Below are positions 17,676 through 26,232 of a stretch of DNA of 64,000 nucleotides, one piece after another. Within the stretch, counting starts at the first letter, position 1, and every line of letters starts with the position of its first letter. The position numbers were made by a program, and so were the translations under genes. The stretch lies in assembly GCF_013185195.1 (NCBI RefSeq), contig NZ_JAAZWC010000007.1:142835-206834 (forward strand), in the 5' to 3' direction. The notes beneath the pieces were generated by a model. It had not been told where the DNA came from. It saw nothing but the letters and a program-made list of their open reading frames with translations, and made no database searches. Source of the DNA: Saccharibacillus qingshengii. Lineage in GTDB: Bacteria > Bacillota > Bacilli > Paenibacillales > Paenibacillaceae.

Positions 17676-20600
17676 CTACTCCCCGATTTCGATCTCCACT
17701 TCGTGCGGCCGGTAGACTGCCGTAACCGCGCCCGAAGCGTCCACCGCGAACAGCACGGAACGTTCGCTCTCGAGCATGAAATCGTACACTTTGCCGCTCG
17801 CGCGGTCACGCACCTTGATCTCGGTGTCCCAGGCGTATTCGGATACGAATACGTACAGGCTGCCGGCCGCAAAGTTCAGCTTGCGGCCGTACACGCCGGC
17901 GAGTTCCCCGCCGGCCAGCCAGTCCAGGTCGTCGACGACGCCGGCCTGCTTCGCGGCGTAGCGGTACAGTTCGGCGATCGGCTCGTCGCCCGATCCGAGC
18001 TCGAGCGGCAGCGGGCTCCAGATCAAGCGCCCTTTGCCGTTCGGCACGTCGAGTACCGCGTCCGCCCGGCCTTCGGCGTCGGCCGGCACTTCCTTGAGCG
18101 TCTCCGCGATGCGGCGTCCGCCGAACGAGACCGGCAGGCGTCTGCCGTCAAGCTCCAGCATCTCTTCTCGCCGCACGTTCGACAGCGTGCGGATGCCGAG
18201 CAGTTTGTCCGCGCGGTCGGACTCGTGCCAGTAGGCGTCGAGTCCGGCCGGGCCGGTAATGACAAGCGTCGCCTGCGTCGACTTGGCGATGCGCAGCAGC
18301 TTCTTCATCGAATCCTCGTCCATGTTGTGCGGACTCGGCAGCAGGATCAGCTTGGCCGGATGGGACTTGAGGCTGTCGAGCCGGTATTCGGACACGGCCC
18401 GGAAAGGCAGCTTGAGTCCGTACGTCAGCACCCGCGTCAGCCGGTTCGTGCTCTCGACCGCGAACGAGCGGTTCGAGAAATCGTTCGAATACGGGAACAC
18501 GGCGGCTACTTCTTCCAGGCGGCGTCCCTGGAACAGGTCGCGGACCTGCGCCATGAAGCTTCCGAAATCGTACGAGACGTCGGCTTCGGGCTTCTCCGTA
18601 CCGTCGGCGCGCAGCGCGCCGATATGCGATTCGTTGGCATTATCCATATAGAAATTGGTATTCCAGATCCACTGGATGGCACCCGCGCCGCCTGTCGAGA
18701 AGGCGTACGCGTATTTGCGTTCCAGGAAATTGCGCAGCTCGGCTTCGCTGCGCTTCGCCCGGCCGTCCGGCGTCTCCACGTACATGATGCCGGTCTCCTG
18801 GATCACGTTCGGCTTGTCCGGCGTCTTGGTGAACACGCCGTCCCAGACGAGGCTGTCGTTCAGCCACCACGAATGAACCGTCGTGTAATCGACGGCATCT
18901 TCGTAGAACAGCGGCGACGGACGCTGCGCGCCGAGCGCTTCGTCCTGCCCGACGGTCACGAGATGGCCCGGGACCAACTGCTTGATCGACGACGTCAGCT
19001 CGGCCGCCCAGGCGCTGTGCATCTCGACCGAGAACAGCGAATAATCGAGCCAGCGCGTGCCTTTTTTGCCTTTGTGCATATCCTGCACGTCGAAATTGAT
19101 GTCGGCGAACTCCGGCACGGCCGCCGCTTCGAACGAAGGCAGCTCGGCCGGCGTCATGTTCCAGTGTTCGCGCAGCTCGTGAATCGAACCGTGACGGTTC
19201 TTGAGCCAGGTCACGAAAGCAGCCCGCTCGTATTCGTCATGCAGCGAACGCGGTCCGTTCGAGAAGATCTGCAGCGGATCGAACATCGAAGGTTCGTTGA
19301 TCAGATCCCAATCGACATGCGTCGTCCGCGTATGGCGGCTGACGATCGAGCGGATAAAGCGCTTCTGCGCTTCGACGCTCTGCGGGTCCAGATACGGATT
19401 CGTGCCTTCCCACGTCTCCGGGGTGAACGAGAAGAACGTGAACGTCACGTGCAGCTTATGCTTCGCCGCCGTCAGCAGGAACGCGTCGATCGCGCGCAGC
19501 ACTTCTTCGGACGCATGTCCGTCGACCTGCATCACGTTGCGGTACGCGGTCCAGATGCCGGTCCGAATCCAGTTGATGCCGGCATTCGCCATCGCCGCCA
19601 TGTCGCGGTCCCAGACGGCCGCGTTCGGCAGGAACAAGAATTTGCGCGCGACGTCCGACGTCATATACGTCATGCCGACGATCGGCAGCGGACGTCCGTC
19701 CTGAACGAAATAATCGCGGTTCGCCGAGATCGGACTGCCGGAAGAGAGCAGATCCTCGTCCTGTCCCCAGAAGCCCTGCTTCAATACGCGCACTTCGCCC
19801 GCCGGCGATTCGGCGATACATGTGACGAGGTACAGTCCCGGCTGTACGTCGAACGTCAGCGGAATATTCAGCGTGGTCCAGTCGTACGTGACCGGCGCCG
19901 CGATCTCGCGCGCGAACACTTCCGAACCGTCCGGCGCCGCGACGCTCAAACGGAATGTCCAGGTGTGGGGCGAAGCCTGCGCTCCGGTATTTTCCGCGGT
20001 GGTCTGCGCAGCGGCAGCCTGAGTTCCGTCCGTCGATACCGTCCCTTCTCCGCCCGCGCCGGATTTAGCAATCCGCTCGACTTTGCCGCCGGTAATCAGC
20101 CGGCCGACGTCTTCCTGCCCCGCAAAAGCCGGCAGATTCGCCGGCAGCCCGGCGCGCCGGATGATCTGCGCGCGCAGCGTCAGCCGCGCTCGCTCGCCCG
20201 GCTCGTAGACCGCGCTGCGGGTCGCAAGCGACAGCTCCGCGGTCTCCCGGGCGCAGAACGCGGCCCAGCGGGCCAGCGCTTCAAGCCCCTGCCCTTCGGA
20301 CAGCGACGCCGTCAGCGGACGGTTCACGAAGATCCAGCGCGAGCCGGCGAAGGCGCCGCGCACCTGCTCCCACAGCACGACCGGCGCCGCGATCGGCCGG
20401 TCCGACGCGTCGTACGCCCGCAGCAGCGGCGTGATGAACGTGCTCATCGTGCCCGCCGAGCCCATCTGCTCCGGCAGATCGGCGTCGCGGGTCGTATGCG
20501 GCACCAGATTCCAGGTGCCGACGCTTGCTCCGGGCGAGTCCGCGCCCGGTTCGGAGCCCGCAGCGGAGCCCGGCTCCGCGCCGGCTGCTCCGCCGAACAG

Positions 20601-21056
20601 GATCTCGTCGCCGCGCAGCAGCGGCCGCTCCGGCGAAGCTTCCAGGCGGACCGCCCGGGAAGCGTCCACCGGCAGCGCTTCATGGATATGCAGCTGCTGG
20701 TGATAGCCGGTCTGCTCCGGGCCGATCCGCCAGCGGCCGCTTTCCTGACGTACCGGACGCTTGAACGGCGCGCCGCCGACGCTCAGCAGGCCGCCGCCTT
20801 TTTGGAGAAACTTCAGGATGCTGCTCCAGGCGCTCTCCGGGAAATACGGCGCATGCAGATTGACCAATACGCCGTTTCCGTCGCCGCAGCGATCGTTCAA
20901 GGCGTCGCCGAGATCGGCCGCGCTCGTCACGACGCCGTACGCGCTTAGTTCTTTCAGTCCCGGCAGCGGGCCGGAAGCGGGAAAGCTCGGATCGCGGAAA
21001 AAGATCAATCGTCCGTTCACCGGCTCCGCCGCTTTTTTTAAATAAGTTTCACTCAC
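17676..21056 (-). CDS. Large clan GH-A glycoside hydrolase (family unresolved; GH42/GH164/GH5-like), possible beta-mannosidase
   Basis: A 1126-residue intracellular hydrolase without signal peptide. A Rossmann-like N-terminal part (LIFFRDPSF, KFLQKGGGLLSVGGAPF) is followed by a beta-sandwich region with a Gly/Ala/Ser/Pro-rich insert near residue 170. Next come a TIM barrel with the acid/base Glu588 in DLINEPS and the likely nucleophile Glu754 in VIQETGI, then a glutamine-amidotransferase-like region (ILLPSPHNMDEDSMKKLL). The 166-residue gap between the glutamates and the flanking domains recall GH42 and GH164 rather than plain GH5. GTG 21056 overlaps the GH125 stop as GTGA with GGAGGG 6 nt upstream, so the two are coupled. 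The alpha-mannosidase neighbours make a beta-mannosidase or core-glycan role plausible but unproven. Confidence 0.8.
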   Translation of the reverse strand: MSETYLKKAAEPVNGRLIFFRDPSFPASGPLPGLKELSAYGVVTSAADLGDALNDRCGDGNGVLVNLHAPYFPESAWSSILKFLQKGGGLLSVGGAPFKRPVRQESGRWRIGPEQTGYHQQLHIHEALPVDASRAVRLEASPERPLLRGDEILFGGAAGAEPGSAAGSEPGADSPGASVGTWNLVPHTTRDADLPEQMGSAGTMSTFITPLLRAYDASDRPIAAPVVLWEQVRGAFAGSRWIFVNRPLTASLSEGQGLEALARWAAFCARETAELSLATRSAVYEPGERARLTLRAQIIRRAGLPANLPAFAGQEDVGRLITGGKVERIAKSGAGGEGTVSTDGTQAAAAQTTAENTGAQASPHTWTFRLSVAAPDGSEVFAREIAAPVTYDWTTLNIPLTFDVQPGLYLVTCIAESPAGEVRVLKQGFWGQDEDLLSSGSPISANRDYFVQDGRPLPIVGMTYMTSDVARKFLFLPNAAVWDRDMAAMANAGINWIRTGIWTAYRNVMQVDGHASEEVLRAIDAFLLTAAKHKLHVTFTFFSFTPETWEGTNPYLDPQSVEAQKRFIRSIVSRHTRTTHVDWDLINEPSMFDPLQIFSNGPRSLHDEYERAAFVTWLKNRHGSIHELREHWNMTPAELPSFEAAAVPEFADINFDVQDMHKGKKGTRWLDYSLFSVEMHSAWAAELTSSIKQLVPGHLVTVGQDEALGAQRPSPLFYEDAVDYTTVHSWWLNDSLVWDGVFTKTPDKPNVIQETGIMYVETPDGRAKRSEAELRNFLERKYAYAFSTGGAGAIQWIWNTNFYMDNANESHIGALRADGTEKPEADVSYDFGSFMAQVRDLFQGRRLEEVAAVFPYSNDFSNRSFAVESTNRLTRVLTYGLKLPFRAVSEYRLDSLKSHPAKLILLPSPHNMDEDSMKKLLRIAKSTQATLVITGPAGLDAYWHESDRADKLLGIRTLSNVRREEMLELDGRRLPVSFGGRRIAETLKEVPADAEGRADAVLDVPNGKGRLIWSPLPLELGSGDEPIAELYRYAAKQAGVVDDLDWLAGGELAGVYGRKLNFAAGSLYVFVSEYAWDTEIKVRDRASGKVYDFMLESERSVLFAVDASGAVTAVYRPHEVEIEIGE

Positions 21057-22372
21057 AGGATGCCCTCCTTCATCGATTTGTACACAAGCTGCGAGAACAG
21101 GCTGTTCGACCAGGCGAACCATTTGCGCGTAAACACCGTCGGGTCGTCCACATGGAAGCCTTCGTGCATATAGCCGGTGTCCGCGTCCGTATTCTCCAGC
21201 ATGGCGATCAACTCAAGCTTCTCCTCCTTGCTCTGCGCCGTCAAGCCCTGCATCGAAAGCGCCATATGCCAGACGTAATTCGGCGGGGTGTGCGGACTGC
21301 CGATTCCTTTTGCCGCTGTGCCTTCGTAATAGAACGGATTTTCTTTGCTCAATGCGAAACGCCGCGTATTCTGGTAGATCGGATCGTCGGCGCTCGTGTA
21401 ACCCAGATAAGGAATCGACATAAGGCCCGGCGTGCCGGCGTCGTCCATCAGGCAGTGGTTGCCGAAGCCGTCTGTCTCGTACGCATAGATCGGCCCGAAC
21501 TCCGGATGGCGATACACGCCGTACAGCGCGATGCCCCGGTCGATTTCCTGCTCCAATTTTTGGAGTTCGCGCACATAATCCTGATCCCGGAAAATCCATT
21601 CGAAAAACTCCTGCATCTGGCGCAGCGCCACGACCGCAAACATATTGCCCGGGATGTTGTAATGGAAATCGCACGCGTCGTCGCTTGAGCGGAAGCCGGA
21701 CCAGACCATCCCCGTGTAGTTGACCGGCATGCCGAGCCCTTTGTTTTGCAGCGTGTCGTGCGCAATGCCGTTATCGCGGCCGAAACGGTACGGAGACTGC
21801 TCCATATGATACTGCTCGGTGCGGAACACCTTGACGATCTCTTCCATCGCGATGCGGAAATCTTCGTCGAAAATGTCTGTCAATTCCGTTTCCTTCCAAT
21901 AAAGGTAAGCCAGACGCACGACGAAGCAGAGCGAGTCGATCTCGAACTTGCGCTCCCATACCCACGGGGACATCTCGGTGCCGTCGTTTTTGTTCCAGTG
22001 CCAATCGTTGGCCGATTCGTTGAACGCGTTGGCATAAGGATCGATCCGCACGTACTGCACATGGCGCTTGATCAGCCCGCCGATGATCCGCTGGAGATCC
22101 TTGTCTTCTTTGGCAAAAGGAATATAATGCACGACCTGCTCGACCGAGTCCCGCAGCCAGCTGGCCGGAATATCGCCGGTGATGACGAACGTCGTCCCGT
22201 CGTCCATCAGCTTGGTCGTCGTCTCGAGCGTGTTCGGAAAACAGTTCTTGAACAGCTGCAGCAGCTTGGGACGGTGCGCCAGTTCTTTGTCCGCCTCGTC
22301 CAGCACGGCCTGCACCGCCTGCGGCAGTTCGAATTTGGGCATCGGGATTTTGGGAAGTCTGAATTGTTCCAA
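21053..22372 (-). CDS. GH125 exo-alpha-1,6-mannosidase
   Basis: A 439-residue metal-independent alpha-mannosidase of family GH125, which removes alpha-1,6-linked mannose from N-glycans and mannans. Characteristic segments are FVITGDIPASWLRDSVEQV (about residues 64-82), DPYANAFNESANDWHWNKND (about 113-132), ERKFEIDSLCFVVRLAYLYW and YETDGFGNHCLMDDAGTPGLMSIPYLG. It has no signal peptide, so it acts on imported sugars. The TTG start at 22372 has AAAGGAG about 8-9 nt upstream. The upstream 668 bp are noncoding and repeat-rich, so it may have its own promoter rather than only read-through from GH38. Confidence 0.93.
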   Translation of the reverse strand: MEQFRLPKIPMPKFELPQAVQAVLDEADKELAHRPKLLQLFKNCFPNTLETTTKLMDDGTTFVITGDIPASWLRDSVEQVVHYIPFAKEDKDLQRIIGGLIKRHVQYVRIDPYANAFNESANDWHWNKNDGTEMSPWVWERKFEIDSLCFVVRLAYLYWKETELTDIFDEDFRIAMEEIVKVFRTEQYHMEQSPYRFGRDNGIAHDTLQNKGLGMPVNYTGMVWSGFRSSDDACDFHYNIPGNMFAVVALRQMQEFFEWIFRDQDYVRELQKLEQEIDRGIALYGVYRHPEFGPIYAYETDGFGNHCLMDDAGTPGLMSIPYLGYTSADDPIYQNTRRFALSKENPFYYEGTAAKGIGSPHTPPNYVWHMALSMQGLTAQSKEEKLELIAMLENTDADTGYMHEGFHVDDPTVFTRKWFAWSNSLFSQLVYKSMKEGIL

Positions 22373-22489
22373 GAGAATCGCTCCTTTTTGGGAAAAGATT
22401 GAAGGTGCTCGTGCGATTTATGCGACTTGCGTGTTCGTTCGAATTGTCTGCTATTTTGCGCGAATTGCCTGCTGCTTGATTCTTAGTGC

Positions 22490-22552
22490 TTTCCGCTTTG
22501 CGATTCCTGCTTTCTGCTTCTTGCTTCCTGCTTCCTGCTTTGCGACTCTTCC
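22490..22552. repeat. Purine/pyrimidine-biased 7-bp quasi-repeat tract
   Basis: On the minus strand AAGCAGG-type heptamers recur about six times with small changes (AGCAGGA, AGCAAGA, AGCAGAA). It lies within the 668-bp noncoding stretch 22373-23040, which also holds the palindrome array at 22558 and a 5-bp quasi-periodic tract at 22746. I see no gene in that stretch. Confidence 0.6.
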
Positions 22553-22557
22553 TAGGG

Positions 22558-22745
22558 AATGTGGTCTTTTTGACCACATTTTCCGCTTGAAAGCTCTTTT
22601 TTTATCAAAATGTTGCTTTTATGAACACATTTTGGGCAAAAAAAGCGAAAATCGGCGAGGATGCGCTTAAAATGTTGACTTTATGATCACATTTATGCGA
22701 ATCCGGCCTTTTTTCCGGCAAAATGTTGTCTTTTCGATCACATTT
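22558..22745. repeat. Array of four 24-bp imperfect palindromes upstream of the GH125 gene
   Basis: The copies are 22558-22581, 22609-22632, 22671-22694 and 22722-22745. Each has AATGTTG or AATGTGG at the left and TGATCACATTT or a close variant at the right around a T-rich centre. Copy 1 is a perfect inverted repeat, AATGTGGTC-N5-GACCACATT. Start-to-start distances are 51, 62 and 51 bp, close to whole helical turns. Possible readings are an operator array or a dispersed palindromic repeat. Confidence 0.8.
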
Positions 22746-22870
22746 GCCGGATTTGAGTTTGATTTTTGCTGGCTCGATTTGATTTGGTTTGGTTCGGTAT
22801 TGATTTGCCTTGATCCGATCCGATTTGATTCTATCCGGTTCAATCCGGTTTACTCTGCTCGATTCGCCGA
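22746..22870. repeat. Low-complexity tract with about 5-bp period
   Basis: Variants of GATTT, GGTTT, GATCC and GGTTC follow one another for about 120 bp on the plus strand. The minus-strand frame through it reads RIEPDRIKSDRIKANQ and similar, which looks like translated repeat rather than a gene. Confidence 0.6.
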
Positions 22871-23040
22871 ATTCGCTGACCGATACCCGGCCGCTCCAAC
22901 CCAAAACCGGCGCGCCGCAGCAACCGGCTCGGCCGTCAAAACGGCTGTCGGATTACTGCGGGGCGCCGGCGGTTGAAGAGGAAGGACCGAAACGAAAGAA
23001 CCGAAGTCAACGCAAGCCGCAAGTCCGGTCCGATACGGGT

Positions 23041-26000
23041 CTAGCTCCGGATCAATTTGACCGTCTTGATCTCGTACGGCTTGAACGTAAGCCGCAGCGC
23101 GGCGTTCTCGATCAGGTCAAGCTCTTCGCCGTCTTCTTCCAGCGCGCCGGACAGGACCGCACGCTCGAACGCGTGACGGACATTCAGTTCGACCGTTTCC
23201 CGGCCGCCTACCGACTCGTACATCCGTACGATAAGGCCGGTTCCGTCTTCGGCCGGTTTGACCGTGTCCAGTATAACATGCTCGCCCGTGAAAAGAATGG
23301 ACTCCATCGAAGACGACAGGTCGCCCGGATGTGCCGTCGTACGGACTACCGGAAGTTCCTGGTTGAGCGCTGCCGCAGCCTGAACCGTATGGGCGGACAC
23401 CCAGCTGCCCGCGTGCGGATACAGCGAATACGTGAAGTCGTGTTCGCCCAGATCCGCCTGCGTATCCGGCCATTTCGGTGCCCGGAGCAGCGACAGGCGA
23501 ATCGTGCTGCCCTGAATGTCATAGCCGTATTTGCAGTCGTTCAGCAGGCTGACGCCGTAGCCGCGCTCGGATACGTCGGCGAACCGGTGTCCGCACACTT
23601 CGAACTGCGCCTGTTCCCAGCTCGTATTGCGATGCGTCGGCCGCTCCAGCGAACCAAACGGGATTTCGTAGGTCGCTTTTTCCGCCAGCACGTCGACCGG
23701 GAAAGCGACCTTGAGCAGCTTGTGCGCTTCGTGCCACGACACATGGGTCTTGAAGTCGATACGGCGGTCGTATTTGTAGAAAATAACGTCCTGCTCGATG
23801 ATCGATTCGCTGAGCTTCCAGCGGAAGCGCAGGATGTCGCGCACGCCGCCCGACGCAACCACCGAACGTTCCAGCAGCTCGGCTGCGCCCGCAGGCTGTT
23901 TCTCGAACCGCGGATCGATATCCCAGGCATCCCACTCCGTCGGACGGTCATGGAAGAACTGGAAGACGTTCGCCGCTTCGCCCGGCTGGATCACTTCGCG
24001 CTCCTCCTGCTTGTCGATCAGCGAAACGATCTCCCCGCGGTCATTGAAACGCACGGTGTAGAAAGGCGCTTCCCAGACATCAGGGAATCCCTCTTCTATC
24101 GACGAACTTTCCTGCAGGACGACTGCCGAAGCCTCCGGGGCCGACTCTGCGGCGACCGCCGAACCGCCTTCCGCCGCGTACTGGGAAACCGCCGCTTCTG
24201 CGCCCGTGCCCGCTTCGCGCAGCCAGATCGTGGTGTACCCGAGCGACGGAATATGCGGCACGTACACGGTCAGGCTTCCGCTGCCTTCGTCGTAGTCGGC
24301 TTCCAGGCGCTCGCCTTCCGAGTCGTAAGCTTCCTGCCCGGCCGCCTGTTCGATCGTGACGGTCGCGAAGCGATACCAGCCCAGACTGTTGAAAACAATA
24401 TACGGCGTGCCTTCGCCTTCGGTGTTGATCCGATCCGCAAGTGCGTGCGTGCCGATATCCAGACTGCGTTTGCCTTCGGTAAACACCTCCGCGTATTCCG
24501 CGTCCGACGTCTCGTACGTTTCCGTGATCGCCGAACCCGGAATGATATCGTGGAACTGGTTAAGCAGGATCAGCTTCCAGCCTCGGTGCAGCGATTCCAG
24601 CGCTTCGCCGTAGCCGGCATGGACCTGGGAATCCCCCGCCGCCAGCACGTTCCACAGTTCCGCTTCGCGGTACAGCACTTCCGCTTTGCGGTTCGCCCGC
24701 TTGTTGTAGGCATGCGTCGTATACGTGCCGCGGTGCAGCTCCAGATACAGGTCGCCGCGCCAGACCGGCAGTTCCGGCTCCGCCTGGCGGATGCCGTCGA
24801 AGAACTCCGCCGCCGTGCCGTAGCGGCTCGAAGGCTGGCCGACCATCAGCTCGGCGCGGTCGATATACTCCAGCATCTCGCGCGTCACGCCGCCGCCGCC
24901 GTCGCCGTGCCCGTACAGCAGCATCTGCTCCGAATGTTTGTCTTTTTGCCGGTAGGACTGCCAGTGTTCGTGCACGTCTTTGGGATGCGTATGCTCGTTG
25001 ACGCCGTGGTTGAGATAAGACAGAATCGGCGTTCCGTCGATACCGACCCAATGGAACAGATCGTACGGGAACGTGTTCGTATCGTTCCAGTTCAGCTTCG
25101 TCGTCATGAAGTATTCCACGCCGCCGTGCTTGAGAATCTGCGGCAGCGACGCGCAGTAGCCGAACGTGTCCGGCAGCCATTCGATCCGCGAGATTTTGCC
25201 GAATTCCTCCTGGTAGAAACGCTGTCCGTACAGCATCTGGCGCATCAGCGATTCGCCGCTCGGGATATTGAGATCCGGTTCGACCCACATGCCCCCGACC
25301 AGTTCCCAGCGCCCTTCGCGGATACGGGCTTTGACCCGCTCGTACAGTTCGGGATCGTTCTGCTTGAGGAAATCGAACAGGATTGGCTGGCTCTGCGTGT
25401 ACAGATAATCCGGGTATTCGCACATCAGCGTGTCGACGCTCGAGAACGTGCGGCTCGTCTTGCGCACCGTCTCTCGTACCGGCCACAGCCAGGCGATATC
25501 GATATGCGACTGGCCGACCATGATCTCGCGGCCTTCGGCGTTATTGCCGCCGATCTCGAGCGTACGGGTGCGAAGCTGCTGTTCGATGTTCGAGACCGCC
25601 GCGCCTTCGCGCACGTCCGCTTCGTTCAATCCGGTAAAAGCATCCATCGCGCCGTGCAGGGCTTCCATCAGGCGTACGCGGCGGAAATCGGTGTCCGGCA
25701 GCAGCGCCGCCGAATCGCGCACAACCGTCACCGTGTACATGAGGCTGCGCACCGGTTCGTTCGGCAGCACGAGCAGACTGCGGATCGAGGTGATCGGCGG
25801 CTTGATCGTCGCCTGCCGGTTCAGCGGATCGTGCGGTTCGGGAATGATGTCGAACATTTCGATTTCGAGTTCCGGCGTCCGGCCGACGTGCTTGAGATCA
25901 AGCGTAGCGTACGTATGGTTGTCGTCGATGCCCTGATAGGAAGCGCCGTTCACCCGCAGCAGCCCTTCGCCGCCGGAATCGAAGATCAGTCCCGCGGTGT

Positions 26001-26226
26001 CCGCGTTCCAATCTGCCGGCAGTTCAAGCTTTGTGCGGAAGAAATAGGTCGTGCCGTTCTTGCTCGGAAAAGGATTCAGTTCTTTGCCCTGCGGATACGG
26101 CTCGACCTCGGTATATTGGCCCGGCAGGCCGTAGGTCGACCGGGTGATGTCCCAACTCTTCAGTTCTTCCTGCCGCAGCCACTGGCGCTGCGACAGCTCA
26201 TGGATAAAACGGTTCAAACGCTGCAT
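23041..26226 (-). CDS. GH38 alpha-mannosidase
   Basis: A 1061-residue GH38 retaining alpha-mannosidase. The zinc/active-site motif GQSHIDIAWLWPVRET lies near residue 240, the nucleophile Asp is in IEWLPDTFGYCASLPQIL near 350, and ERSVVASG with the C-terminal beta-sandwich domains follows. The N-terminal jelly-roll-like region (FRTKLELPADW, LRVNGASYQGIDDNH) is as in bacterial members. No signal peptide, so it is cytoplasmic. It starts 6 nt after the GH3 stop with GGAGAGGACTGAG upstream, so it is in an operon with GH3 and the transporter. With GH125 it suggests breakdown of high-mannose oligosaccharides. Confidence 0.95.
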   Translation of the reverse strand: MQRLNRFIHELSQRQWLRQEELKSWDITRSTYGLPGQYTEVEPYPQGKELNPFPSKNGTTYFFRTKLELPADWNADTAGLIFDSGGEGLLRVNGASYQGIDDNHTYATLDLKHVGRTPELEIEMFDIIPEPHDPLNRQATIKPPITSIRSLLVLPNEPVRSLMYTVTVVRDSAALLPDTDFRRVRLMEALHGAMDAFTGLNEADVREGAAVSNIEQQLRTRTLEIGGNNAEGREIMVGQSHIDIAWLWPVRETVRKTSRTFSSVDTLMCEYPDYLYTQSQPILFDFLKQNDPELYERVKARIREGRWELVGGMWVEPDLNIPSGESLMRQMLYGQRFYQEEFGKISRIEWLPDTFGYCASLPQILKHGGVEYFMTTKLNWNDTNTFPYDLFHWVGIDGTPILSYLNHGVNEHTHPKDVHEHWQSYRQKDKHSEQMLLYGHGDGGGGVTREMLEYIDRAELMVGQPSSRYGTAAEFFDGIRQAEPELPVWRGDLYLELHRGTYTTHAYNKRANRKAEVLYREAELWNVLAAGDSQVHAGYGEALESLHRGWKLILLNQFHDIIPGSAITETYETSDAEYAEVFTEGKRSLDIGTHALADRINTEGEGTPYIVFNSLGWYRFATVTIEQAAGQEAYDSEGERLEADYDEGSGSLTVYVPHIPSLGYTTIWLREAGTGAEAAVSQYAAEGGSAVAAESAPEASAVVLQESSSIEEGFPDVWEAPFYTVRFNDRGEIVSLIDKQEEREVIQPGEAANVFQFFHDRPTEWDAWDIDPRFEKQPAGAAELLERSVVASGGVRDILRFRWKLSESIIEQDVIFYKYDRRIDFKTHVSWHEAHKLLKVAFPVDVLAEKATYEIPFGSLERPTHRNTSWEQAQFEVCGHRFADVSERGYGVSLLNDCKYGYDIQGSTIRLSLLRAPKWPDTQADLGEHDFTYSLYPHAGSWVSAHTVQAAAALNQELPVVRTTAHPGDLSSSMESILFTGEHVILDTVKPAEDGTGLIVRMYESVGGRETVELNVRHAFERAVLSGALEEDGEELDLIENAALRLTFKPYEIKTVKLIRS

Positions 26227-26232
26227 AGATTC

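Noticed and set aside
22558..22745. CRISPR array reading of the four palindromes
   Set aside because: Only four diverged repeats, unequal spacers and no cas genes.
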